A DNA stretch of 64,000 nt from Monosporascus cannonballus (Eukaryota > Ascomycota > Sordariomycetes > Xylariales), in the NCBI GenBank assembly GCA_004154925.1, contig QJNS01000064.1:190987-254986 (forward strand), written 5' to 3'. Below, one piece after another: positions 1 to 11,350 of this stretch; position 1 is the stretch's first letter, and each line of letters begins with the position of its first letter. Under the pieces are notes generated by a model that saw nothing but the letters and a program-made list of their open reading frames with translations, was not told the DNA's origin and did not search any database. A program made the translations under genes and the position numbers.

Positions 1-1335
1 AATATCGACCAGCATTTAGAAAACCCTTATTTAACAGCTTTAGGTTCGAATTCGAGAACTGGAGAAGAAAATTCGACGAATTAGGGTTACGCCACCAGCA
101 TAAGCCTTTTTCGCCCGCATAAAACCTAAAAAACCGGAGCCTTATAATAAAAAAGGCAACTTTCAAACTTTCTTAACTTAGGCGCAAATTTATCTTCGTT
201 TCCTAAATCTTAATAACCTAATAAATATGGTCCTAATAATAAAAGCATACCTAATAAAAATGAGGTTAATTAATTTAAACCCATTATAAAAAATTTCCTA
301 AAAATAAGAAAATTAAATAAGAAAAATTTTATTAACGAAATTTTTTTACTTTATATCAATTTCGAAAACAAAATACGCAATACTTTCGGCAATCCGGATA
401 AAAAACGATTTACAGCCTAATAAGTTTTATAACTTCGACAGAAAAAATTTATATCCAAATACGCCGTAACTTTTAAAAATTTCGCGGCTAAGGCCGGATA
501 AGGAAATAACGAAATTAATACCTTTATTAACATATTTTATAAAAGGTTAAAAATAATGTAAAAAAGGTTATTCGGATTAAATAATTAATTACTCTAAACC
601 GGTATATCGCAAAAATAATCAAAATTAATAATTAATAATTTAAAAAACAATAACAGAAAAAACAATATATCTTACGCTCGAAATACAATAAATCCAACCA
701 GAGGAAAAAATAAGACGCACCCCTTACTTTTTACGGAACGGCGCCAGGACCTATGGAACTCGGCGCTACCCACAAACAGGACTAAAACCAGATTAAATGC
801 TTTAACTATGGCAAAATGGGACATAAAGCTTACAAATATAAGAAACCCAAAAAACTACGGCAAAATAACTGGACCCCTATACCGGAAAAACAATCCAGGA
901 ACAACTAAGGAAACGACAGCAAAGCCATTAACATAATCTAAGCCAAATACGCATTAGGTCTACGGCAAAAAGTCCAATAAGGATTATCACGATAAGAGGT
1001 TCGACGAAAAATGCGAAAAGCCAAAAAGCTAGTTTGACAAATATCGCGAACATAACAAAAAGCACTGTAAAGATAACTATACAAATACCAAAATTAAAGA
1101 AAAAGATTTATCCCGGAACCCCTAATCGATACGGCAAAATATATACTATACATTATCGACGACGAGAATATCCTAATTACGAAAAATAAAAATAATATAT
1201 CTATAAAGGGATTACCCGTATATATTACGAAAAATTTAATTTCTCAAATCGTACCGGAAATAATAAAAATAATAAATAATAATATCGACATTTTCGAACC
1301 ATAACTCCAGGAGATATCCAATAATTAGCCGAAAT
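1..1335 (+). pseudogene. gag: El-1 gag, degraded
   Basis: Remnant of the structural capsid/nucleocapsid protein. In frame pieces it reads as a retrotransposon gag, with an RNTFGNPDKKRFTA-like stretch near 370-415 and KYAVTFKNFAAKAG near 450-495. The nucleic-acid-binding zinc knuckle (CX2CX4HX4C) is at 798-839: the first Cys and the His survive, while the second and fourth ligands are TAT (Tyr), the expected G-to-A product of TGT. The N-terminus is cut by the window edge. A Cys-to-Tyr change and several TAA/TAG codons show that it is dead. The boundary with protease near 1335 is approximate. Confidence 0.8.
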
Positions 1336-4300
1336 AAAAAGCTAGCCTAAAAAAAATAATACCCGCAGAAAAACCCCTTTTATTATTATAAATAATGCAA
1401 TTATTAAACGGAAAAAAAGTTAATCCAATATACAGTAAAAAAAATTATCAAAAACTTATTACGGATTTTTATTTTTAATTAATATTTATTACAAATCCCT
1501 ATAAAAGATTATTGAAGAAAAAATACGTTAATTTATAAAAACTCTTTGGAAAAACAATTAAGACGATATATAATGGGATATAATCGTAAATATTAAAAAA
1601 TAATTTATTCGATAAGAAAAGAAATTATAGCAAAACTAAAAAAATTAATACGGTTCGAAGGAATAATACGCTGGCAATAACGACAAATATAACAACTTAA
1701 CGCATTAAACGAAAAAACATAAACTAAGTTTAATAAATTCGAATAGGAATTAAAACATTAACTATAAAAAAGTTACAAAATAACAAAACCTAGAAAAATT
1801 AAAGAGAACTTTCGAAAAAAGCTTTAAACGTAATAATAGAAAACGTTAATAACCTTATTACTTTGGAAATATAAATTAGAATATATTGATATACCGCAAT
1901 AATGAATTACGGAGCTCTAGGCGGAAATTACATTATACTAAATATGGTCAATAAATTTAAACCGTTATAAAAATATAAGTTAAAACCTGATATAATGACG
2001 AATACCGAAGGTTAGGAATTTGTTTACGATAACGGAAAAATTATACGCGAAATTAATGATTTCGAAATTTTTATTAAAAAATAATACCAAATATTTAATT
2101 TTGATATCGTTTTATTCGGGAATTACGATATAATCTTAAAATTATTATAAATATGCCAGTACTGAATTTTAATTAATAAAAAAATTAACCAGGTAAGGTT
2201 CGCTTTATATCTTATTAACATATAAACAAAATTAAAATCTTAATATTCGATTAATAATGGCGACAAATATAGGCATAAAGATACGACAAAACCCTTATTA
2301 CTTAAAGAAACAAAATATAAAAAAAATAGATATTAAAAAAGAATACGACGTATCGTTGCTATTATTAGAATAAAATTAAGGCAATTAAATAACGATTTAA
2401 AACCAAACAAATAATAGCCCTAAACGTTAAACAATTTAATTAATATGTTATTATGATATTATAAATATAAAGAGTTTTTTAAAAAAAGTTTAATACGATA
2501 TTGTTAAAATAAAACAAATAAAATTATAAAATAATCCTCAAAAAGTTTATAACAAAGTTTTATCCCATTTATAAGCTTAGTAAAAACGAATTACGTATTT
2601 TTAGAAAATACCCAGAAAATTTACTATAAAAAAGTATATTCGACTTTTAAAATTATTATCAGAATATCCGATATTTTTTATATTTTAAAAAAATTGCGAT
2701 TTATAATGAATTATTAATAATTAAACGATATTATGAATAAGAATTAAATATTATTAGCCCTAATTACGGAAATAAAAGACCGATTTTACGGAACCAAATA
2801 ATTTATAATATTTAATCTTAAAAATGGATATAACCTTATTAAGATTAAAAAAGGATACGAATAAAAAATAAGTTTTAAAATAAAATGGGAATTATTTAAA
2901 TATTTAATTATACCAATAAAATTTAAAAATGCATTAATAACTTTTTAACAAATAATTAATTATATATTATAAAAATACCTTAATATTTTGGTCGTTTACT
3001 ATCTCGACGATATTTTTATTTTTTCAGAAATAAAAAAAGCATATATAAAATACGTTTATAGAGTTTTTTAAGCTTTACAAAGCGTAAAATTATTTATTAA
3101 TGCAAAAAGAAGTTATTTTATATATAGGAAATAAAGTATCTGGAATATATTATTATTTTAGAATATATTAAAATAAACTTTAAAAAATCGCTGCAATTAC
3201 AATATAACAAATACCAACGATAATTAAGAAGGTATAGGTATTTTTGGATTTATTAATTATTATAGGAAATTTATTCGAAACTTTAGTAAAATAACCATAT
3301 TTTTAACGAACTTTACGAAAAAAAAGAATTTAAATAAACGTTAAATACGGAAAAAATATTTTAAAATACTAGAAATGTGATTATTAATAAGCCAGTACTA
3401 ATTATATATAATCCAAATCGCCTTATTAAATTAAAAACCGATATTTTGGATTACGTATTAAGTATAATAATTGGATAACGAAATAATCGAAATAAATTGT
3501 ACCTTATTATATTTTTTCGTATATGTTAAAAGGAGCCGAACTTAATTACGATATTTTAAATAAGGAATTTATAATTATTATTATGGCATTTCGGAAATTT
3601 GAGTATTTTCTAAAAGGAACTTTGTATTAAATTAAGGTTTCTACGGATTATTAAAGTTTTACCCGATTTACTATAATTAAGGAATTTATGGAACGATAAT
3701 TTCGATACGTAAAAGAATTAGCAAACTTTGATTTCGTTATTATTTATAAAAAGTAATTCAAAAAAAGACAGAATAAATATTTTAAGTAAATAATCAAACC
3801 TCGAAAAGAAATTGGTTAAAATTAATTATATAATTTTCGATATTAATACAAAAAGATATTTACGTTTACGACAAATTATAATAATATAAGTAAAACCTTT
3901 TAATATATATCAGAAAATCTAATAATATAATAATAATTTCTCAGAAAACCAAAAAACAAATAGAATATAGGTTTTAAAAAAATACCAAAAGGATTTAAGG
4001 CAAAAATATACGAATATTAATTATATAAATATCAAGAGATATATAAAACCTTAAAAAGGCTTTAATATATATTTTTTTTTCTTAAAATAAAATTAATAAT
4101 ACAAAATTTTATACGACAATAAGATATTTGCGCTAAAGTAAAGGTTCGACGATATAAGCCATACCGAAAATTATAGCTATTACTAATTATAAAATAACCA
4201 TAATATTTAGTTATATTCGAGTTTATTACTAAACTTTCTATGTCAGAAAATATAGTTACGGGAATATTTTATGATAGTATTTTCGTAATCGTCGACCGAT

Positions 4301-5265
4301 TTACGAAATCTTTTTATTTTTCATTATATTACGAAAATATAAACGGTAAACAAATAATATATATTTTTTTAAACATATTTTTAATATATGTGTGTTACTT
4401 AGGGAAATTATATTAAATAAGTAATTAATATTTATCTCGAAATTTTGGCAAAATTTTATAATATAAATCGCCTTAAAATATAAATTATTCAACGTATTTA
4501 AATTATAAACAGATAAATAAATAAAACAAATAAATTAAATCTTAAAAGTTTATTTACGATATTACATTAATTACGAATAGAATAATTAAGTTAAAAAATT
4601 ACCAATCGTATAATTAATTAATAATACCAGTTACTATAAAAGCATTAAGATAATACCTGCGAACGCAAATTTTAGTTTTATTTTAAAAATTTACAAAAAA
4701 GTACGTAATAACGGTTTAATCAATATTAAAGCAATCCTTACGTTAAAACAATTACGATAATTATATTAAAAAGTAAAGATAAAACTGGAATTTATACAGA
4801 ACTAAATAAGTAAGTACTATAACCAGAGAAGAAATAAAAAAATTAACTTTCGAAAAAGGGAAAATAAATTTTTTTATTACCAAAAGTATTTAAATAAAAA
4901 ACCTAATAAAAAACTTAATTTTAAGTATATTGATCCATATAGAATCGCCAAGAAAATCTTAAAAAATAATTACTAATTAGAACTTTTACCAAAAGTGAAA
5001 CTTTATTCAATTTTTTACGTTTTTTTATTCGAATTAATAACAGATATAATTAAAGTATACATAATATAAAACGATATAAAAGTAAAAAACGAATAAATAT
5101 ACGAAACAAAGAAAATCCTTAATATACGAAAACAAAACAAACTTACCCAGTACTTAATTAAATAAAAAAAAACATCCAAATTCCGAGAACACTTAGGAAC
5201 CTGCTAGAAATCTTATCGGCGCCTAACACCTATTAAAAAACTTTCACCAGTAACAACAGGCGCGT
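1336..5265 (+). pseudogene. pol: El-1 pol (PR-RT-RH-IN-chromodomain), degraded
   Basis: Polyprotein remnant for reverse transcription and integration. Protease sequence lies near 1870-2160. The RT palm motif reads VVYYLDDIFIFSE at 2991-3029, with both catalytic aspartates intact. RNase H-like sequence lies near 3340-3800 and integrase near 4100-4700. The chromodomain remnant is at about 5096-5180 (LNIRKQNKLTQYLIK, then a stop replacing the Trp of the family's IKW). In chromoviruses this domain reads histone methylation and guides integration. Frames are broken by many RIP stops. The 3' end overlaps the C-terminus of the antisense ORF. Confidence 0.85.
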
Positions 5266-5905
5266 CCTAGTTAATAATTAACTAATCGGTAACCGGGATA
5301 TCGGGCCAATCGGCCGCAATATATACTAACGTAACAGCTATAACGGCAGCTTCTAATTGTTTTTATTCTTAACGTTTTTGCTTTTTTAGCTCGTCTAATA
5401 ATTAAAACCCCCGTTATACCATGGTATCGCTTTTCGAATAAATTAACGCCTTTTATTTACGCAAACAAATAAAACGAAAAAACACTTTATTTATCTTTTC
5501 TGAATATTTACGTTAAACCTCGAAATAAAGCCGTTAAAACTTTAATAATTATTCCTTAACAAACGTTTCCTTACGTTTTAGGCATTAATATTTACGACGA
5601 ATATTTTGAAAAAAAAACGGGTACGCCGGTGCTATCATAAAATCGATTTCGATTAACATATTTCTTATACCTTAAAACGTTTTCCATTATTTTATTACTT
5701 ATGTTTTTCGAGAATTAATAAGAATAAAGCATAATTTCGTAATTAAATCCGTTAAAGGCTTTTACGAGGTCAACATGACGAACGGTAAAAGAACGAAAAA
5801 CGCGACGAATTTTAAAAATATAAAAAACATAATCAAAAGCAAAAAAAGGGTTATTTACCGGACAAAAAAAAGAAAAAAAAAGAAATCTTGAGGGCAAGAT
5901 TTTGG
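5265..5905 (-). pseudogene. El-1 antisense ORF (pol-convergent), degraded
   Basis: This stretch occupies the slot between the end of pol and the 3' LTR, on the opposite strand to pol, as in El-2 and El-9 where the frame is clear. On the minus strand it starts just inside the polypurine tract (an ATG frame runs from 5897 to 5715) and heads towards pol. RIP has hit it hard and I cannot trace a cysteine motif. It is called by position and by the conserved layout of sister copies. The function is unknown. Confidence 0.5.
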
Positions 5906-5919
5906 AAAAGGGAAAATCG
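5904..5919 (+). other. El-1 polypurine tract
   Basis: The purine-rich run GGAAAAGGGAAAATCG lies directly against the 3' LTR. It is the expected primer site for plus-strand DNA synthesis and independently confirms the plus orientation of El-1. The same block precedes the 3' LTR in El-2, El-5 and El-9. Confidence 0.7.
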
Positions 5920-6294
5920 TATTATAACCTAACAAATTCCGGCCTTAAAAAACGGTCAAATAGGGAAGATACGGGCTACTCTATAAGGTTACGTAACGGT
6001 GATTACTGCTAAGCCAGTAATTATAAATAATTATTAATAAACTCCAAAAATCATAATTACTACCGATTACGGAACTAGAAATAATTAAACCAAAAATATA
6101 TATATATATATGCTTATTATTTCCATAATTTAAATAATTTCAGTTTATAATATAAGATCGTTACCCAAGGCACCCTTGATATTACGAGCCGTAATACGTT
6201 ATTGTATTTATTGCTCAGATTTACACGATACTCCTACCACCATAAACCTGTCGACTTAAGGTTTAATAGTTGGTTAAACCGCCTAGCCGTCACA
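5920..6294 (+). repeat. El-1 3' LTR (family A)
   Basis: A 375-bp LTR. It starts TATTATAACC (TGTTATGACC with two G-to-A changes) and ends CCGTCACA. The last 200 bases or so (from TGCTTATTATTTCCATAAT to the end) match all family A LTRs. The first part, including an AAATTCCGGCC stretch and a short TA run near 6095-6111, is unique to this copy. Confidence 0.9.
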
Positions 6295-6553
6295 CAAATA
6301 AAAAATCGATAAAAACGGAAATCCCGTTTATCGAAAAATAACCGATTACAAATAATTAAACGATATCATAATTAAACACGGATATCCTCTAACCTTTATA
6401 AATACCTTAAAGGAAAATGTCAGCAAAGCTAAATAATTTAAAGTACTTACCTTTGGTAACAACTATTACCACATCCGAATAACTAAAGGAAAAAAATGGA
6501 AAACGGCATTTAGAATAATATATAAACTTTACGAATACAAAGTAATGCCGATA
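6295..6553 (+). pseudogene. pol: El-3 pol fragment: N-terminal reverse transcriptase
   Basis: Reads as the fingers/palm part of RT: NGNPVYRKITDYKQLND near 6315-6365, then GYPL..INTLKENVSKAKYF and KGKEWKTAFRIIYKLYEYKVMPI up to 6550. These are standard gypsy RT blocks. The fragment is bounded by the 3' LTR of El-1 on the left and by El-2 on the right. It continues in frame at 13158 with the LTNAPASFQ block. Confidence 0.88.
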
Positions 6554-6871
6554 TGTGACGGCTAGGCGGTTTAACCAATTATTAAACCTTAGTCGTACGG
6601 GTTTATGTTGGCAGAAGTATCGTGGGAATCTGAGCAATAGATATAATAATCGTGTTACGTTTCGTAATATTAAAGGTACTTTGAGTAACGATGTTGTATT
6701 GTAAGCTGAAGCTATCTGGACTATGGGAATAATAAGCGTATATATCCTTTTTCTGCTAGCTGGCTTACTACCAGTGAGTTGGTGATTTATTACGTAACCT
6801 GCCCCACCGTGTACTTATGGTTGGATCGCGAGGGACCGTTTTTAGAGACCGTGGTTCGTTAGGTTATGATA
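6554..6871 (-). repeat. El-2 3' LTR
   Basis: A 318-bp LTR. On the plus strand it begins TGTGACGGCTAGGCGG and ends GGTTATGATA. It holds a single unit of the 35-bp repeat (near 6757-6790, GGCTTACTACCAGTGAGTTGGTGAT). The pyrimidine tract at 6872-6887 just outside it is the polypurine tract read from the other strand. Confidence 0.93.
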
Positions 6872-6887
6872 CGATTTTCCCTTTCCG
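6872..6887 (-). other. El-2 polypurine tract
   Basis: The minus strand reads CGGAAAGGGAAAATCG immediately before the 3' LTR, matching the tract of El-1. This confirms the minus orientation. Confidence 0.7.
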
Positions 6888-6945
6888 CAAATCTTGCCCT
6901 TAAGATTTCTTTTTTTTTTTCGGTAAGCTTCTGTATTTATTTAAT

Positions 6946-7506
6946 ATGTCGTCTGGTGTATTTAAGCGTCGTTTTCGTAAATCCGAATAGCGATTTGTTT
7001 TGGTTAATTTAATTGAACTTAAAGTGTTAAACGCCATAGTTTGCTTTTTTTGTTCCGTTAGGCGGCTTAGTTGCCAAATGATGGACGAGGTTTTTCGTTG
7101 TAAAGAATGTGTTCGCCGGGGTCGTTCGTGTAATGAGATAGGAGTTCCTGTTTTTATGATTAATTGTTATATCGCAAAGTCGAAAAAATTAAAATAGGAA
7201 AAGTTAACGGCCAAGAAATTATTATCCGAAACTTTTGTGCGTTTTTTTCGCATACGTCGTTAACGTTAATACTACTAGTTATAAGGTGCGAAATTGGTAA
7301 ATCGTGCTTTTTAATCGATAAACGAATTTCCGGAACTTATGTTATAGAAGATAAAGTCTGTTATGGCCGTTCAGGCTGCTAGGGGTGTAGATGTTATTGA
7401 TTGGAGCGTCGTAGGCTTTTTGGATGATGTGGATTGGAGCGCGATTATTTCCGGTGGCTCCGTTGTTGTTGGTGAAAATTCTTTAATAGGTGCTGCGCGC
7501 CAATAA
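6946..7506 (+). pseudogene. El-2 antisense ORF: Zn2Cys6-like cluster plus coiled coil
   Basis: A 186-codon frame from ATG 6946 to TAA 7504-7506 runs opposite to gag-pol without any frameshift. It is interrupted only by TAA/TAG codons (6988, 7195, 7261, 7267, 7276, 7282, 7312, 7345), all explained by CAA/CAG-to-TAA/TAG changes. Residues 33-62 (7042-7131) carry six intact cysteines spaced CX2CX6CX8CX2CX6C and end CKECVRRGRSC, the spacing of the fungal Zn(II)2Cys6 DNA-binding cluster. A Lys/Arg/Gln/Leu-rich, coiled-coil-like segment follows (about residues 70-135). The tail has two Asp-Trp-Ser repeats (7399-7440) and ends AARQ. The ATG lies 75 bp inside the 3' LTR and the stop falls in the pol C-terminus. 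The coding pattern is seen; DNA binding is inferred. Confidence 0.8.
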
Positions 7507-10500
7507 GGTTTTTGGTAAGTTTTTAAGTGTTTTCGGAGTTCGGGTGTTTTTTTATTTGATTAGGTACTGGGTAAGTCCGTTTTGTTTTTGCATATCGAAT
7601 ATCTTTTCTATTTCGTACGTTTGTTCGTTTTTTATTTTTACGTCGTTTTATGCCGTATGTATTTTGATGATATCCGCTATTGATTCGAGTAAGGAAACGT
7701 AAAAAATTGGATAAAGTTTGATTTTTGGTAAAAGTTCTAATTAGTAATTGTTTTCTGAGATTTTTTTGGCGATTTTGTATAGACCGATATATTTAAAATC
7801 GAGTTTTTTGTTAGGTTTTTTTATTTAAATGTTTTTTATAATAAGGAAAATTATTTCCCTTTTTTCCAAAATTAGTTTTTTTAAACCTTTTAGTAATAAT
7901 ATTTATTTATTTAATTCTGTATAAATTCCAATGTTGTTTTTATTTTCTGGTATAATTATCGTAATTATTTTAACGTAAAAATTGTTTTGATATGAATTGG
8001 ACCGTTATCGTATATTTTTCTATAAATTTCTGAAATAAACTCAAATTTACGTTTGTAAATGTTATTTTAATATTTTAATAATAACTGATATTATAAGTTA
8101 GTTATGCAATTAGTAATTTTTTAATTCAATTATTTTATTCGTAATTGATATAATATCGTAATTGAAGTTCCAAAGTTTGGTTTATTCGTTTTATTTATTT
8201 ATCCGTTTAAGGTTTAAATGCGGTAAATAACTTGTAATTTAGGCCGATTTATATTATTAAGTTTTGTTAAAATTTATATACATATATCAATTTTTAGTTT
8301 AAAATAATTTATATAAGTAATCCGTATATGCTGAATATATGTTTAAGAAAATGTATATTATTTGTTCGGCGTTTGTATTTTCATAATATGGTAAAAAATA
8401 AGAAAACTTTATAAATCGGTCGACGATTACGAAAATGCTGTCGTAATATATTCCGGTAGCTGGATTTTCTGATATAGAAAGTTTGGTAATAAAGTCAAAT
8501 ATAACTAAATATTATGGTCGTTTTGCAATTAATAATGGCTGTAATTTTCCGTATAGCTTATGTCGTTAAAGCTTTACTTTGGCGCAAATATCGTATTATC
8601 GTATAACTTTTTATACCGTTGATTTTATTTTAAAAAAGCAATATATACGTTAAAACCGTTTTAAGGTTTTATAGATTTCTGGATATTCGTATAACTGATA
8701 TTTATGTATTTTTCCTATTAAACCTTTTTGGTATTTTTGTGGAATTTATATTTTATTCGTTTTTTGGATTTTTCAGAAATTATTATCATATTATTAAATT
8801 TTCTGGTATATGTGGAAAGGTATTACTCGAATTGTCGTAATGTATCGTAAGCGTAAATATCCTAGTATAATAATATCGAAAATTATATAACTAATTTCAA
8901 TTAATTTCTTTTTAAGGTTTAGTTATTTACTTAAGGTATTTTCTTTGTTATTTTCTAAATTTTTCTTATAGATAATAACAAAGGCGAAGTTCGCCAATTT
9001 TTTTACATATTTTAATTATCGTTCTGTAAATTCCTTAATCGTAGTAAATCGGGTAAATTTTATTAATCCGTATAAATTTTAATTTAATACAAATTTCCCT
9101 TGAGGAAATACCTCAATTTTTAAAATGCTATAATAATGGCCATAAATTCCTTACCTGGAATACCGTAATTAAGTTCGGCTTTTTTTAATTTATACGAAAG
9201 AAATACAATAAGGTATAATTTGTCTTAATTATTGCGTTATTTAATTATTGCGTTTAACATATAATACGAAATATCGGTGTTTAATTTAACGGTACAATTT
9301 AAATTGTATATAATTAATATTAATTTATTAATAGTTATATTCTTAATATCCTAAAATACTTTTTTCGTATCTAGCGTCTATGTAAACCTTTTTTCTTTTT
9401 TCGTAAAATTTGTTATAAGTATAATTATTTTATACAAGTTTTAAATAAACTTTCTGTAATAATTAGCGAATTTAAAAAATGCCTATATTTCATTAATTAT
9501 GGTTAAAGTTTATTATTTTATAATTACACCAATGTTTTAGGGGTTTATTTTAATATATTTTAAGGTAATAATATATTTTAGATATTTTATTTCTTGCTTT
9601 TGGAAATAGTTTTTTTATGTTAATAAATAACTTTACGTTTTATAAAACTTAAAAAACTCTATTAACGTATTTTACGTATGGTTTTCTTATTTTCGAAAAA
9701 ATAAAAATATTGTCGAAATAGCATACAACGAAAACTTCGAAATATTTTCGTAATATATAATTTATTATCCGTTAAAAAGTTATTAGTACGTTTGTAAATC
9801 TTATTAATATAGCTAAATACTTAAATAATCCGTATTTCGATATAAAGGTTATTTTTTATTTATATTTCTTTTTAATTTTAATAAGGTTATATCCATATTT
9901 AAGATCGAATATTATAAATTATTTGGCTTTATAAAATCGGTTTTTTATTTTTGTAATTAAGGGTAATAATATGTGATTTTTAACAGTAATATCATTTAAT
10001 TATCGATAATTAATTATAAATTGCAATTTTTCGTTTTTTAGTACGAAAAATATCGGCTATATTATTGGTAATTTCGAGGGTTAAATCCATTTTTTCTATA
10101 TCCAATTTTCTATGTATTTTTTGAAAATACGTAATTCATTTCTGTTAGGATTATAAATAGAGTAAAACTTTATAGAATACTTTTTCTTAAAAGGTATCTT
10201 ATAATTTTATTCGTTATATTTTAATAATTTCGTATCGAATTCCTTTTTTAAAAGCGGCTTGTATCTATTGTATTACGGTAATATATTAAATAAATCTTCT
10301 AACTCTTTGGGCTATTATGTGTGTTATTCCAAATTATTATTTAATTATTTTAATTTCGTTCGAATAATAATAATAATATGTTATTTTTTTAATGTACGTT
10401 TCTTTTCATATTTTATCCTTTTATATAAAAAACCTTCTGTTATATTCTTATACATATATTCGTTATTATTATCGATCGAATATTAAAATTTTAACTTTCT

Positions 10501-11350
10501 TTTTCGTTTATTAATAAGAAATAAAACGAATTTTATTTAATTAGTTTTACCGTTTATCAAAATTCCGTATTAACGTATCAATGGTAATCTTAAAATCATA
10601 TTGTAATTCCTAAATAAAATAATGTCGAAATTAATTATTTGGTATTGTTCTTTAATAAAAATCTTAATGTAATTAATTTTGCGTATAACTTTTCCGTTAT
10701 CGTAAACGAATTCTTAATTTTCGGTATTCGTTATTATATAAGGTTTTAATTTGTATTTTTATAATAATTTAAACTTATTAACCATATTTGGTAGAATATA
10801 ATATCCGCTTAAAGCTTTGTAATTTATTATTACGGTATACTAATACGTTCCGATTTGTATTTTTAACGTAATAAAGTTATTAATGTTTTTTATTATGACG
10901 TTTAAAGCCTTTTTCGGAAATCCTTTTTAATTTCTTTAAATTTCGTTATTTTTTAATTGTTTTATAAGTAATTCTTTTCTTTTAATTTTTATTCGAATTT
11001 GTCGAATTTTGTTTATATATTTTCGTTTAACGCTTTAAGTTACTATATTTATCGTTATTGCCGGCGTATTATTTTTTCGAATCGTATTAATTACTTTTGA
11101 TTTTTTTACAATATCTTTCTTAGCGAATAAATTGTTTTCGTATTATTGCAATTATAATTCCTTATACGTCGTCCTAATTATCGTGTTAAAAATTTCCTAT
11201 AAACTAATATATCTTTTTTAATAACTTTTTTTTCATAAACATCTGTAATAAATATTAATTAAAAATAAAGGTCCGTAATAATTTTCTAGTAATACTTTTT
11301 AACCGTACGCTAAATTAACTTTTTTTTCGGTTTAATAATTATACCATCGA
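7500..11350 (-). pseudogene. pol: El-2 pol, degraded
   Basis: On the minus strand this gives protease near 10650-10850, RT near 9600-10250, RNase H near 8900-9500, integrase near 8050-8700 and a chromodomain at about 7510-7640 (KQNGLTQYLIK, then a stop at the family's Trp). The RT active site is FDNIFIFS at about 9709-9717, so the second catalytic Asp is Asn. Stops are frequent. Subdomain limits are estimated by comparison with the sister copies. Confidence 0.85.

Larger units (their letters stand above)
1..6294 (+). mobile_element. El-1: family A Ty3/Gypsy chromovirus, 5' end outside window
   Basis: Degraded LTR retrotransposon on the plus strand, entering the window inside gag. The order seen is gag, protease, reverse transcriptase, RNase H, integrase, chromodomain, antisense ORF, polypurine tract and 3' LTR. 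The RT motif YLDD at 3000-3011 and the chromodomain near 5096-5180 fix the class and the direction. Its 3' LTR ends at 6294, where family B RT sequence begins, so El-1 is inserted in El-3. The bases after the LTR are CAAAT, the presumed target duplication; its partner lies left of the window. RIP-type stops occur throughout, so the copy cannot be autonomous. Confidence 0.9.

Noticed and set aside
7490..7702. Plus-strand frames at 7490-7702, 51979-52179 and 10259-10486
   Set aside because: Mirror frames of pol (mostly the chromodomain/linker region) on the minus strand. G-to-A/C-to-T decay removes stops in some opposite frames.
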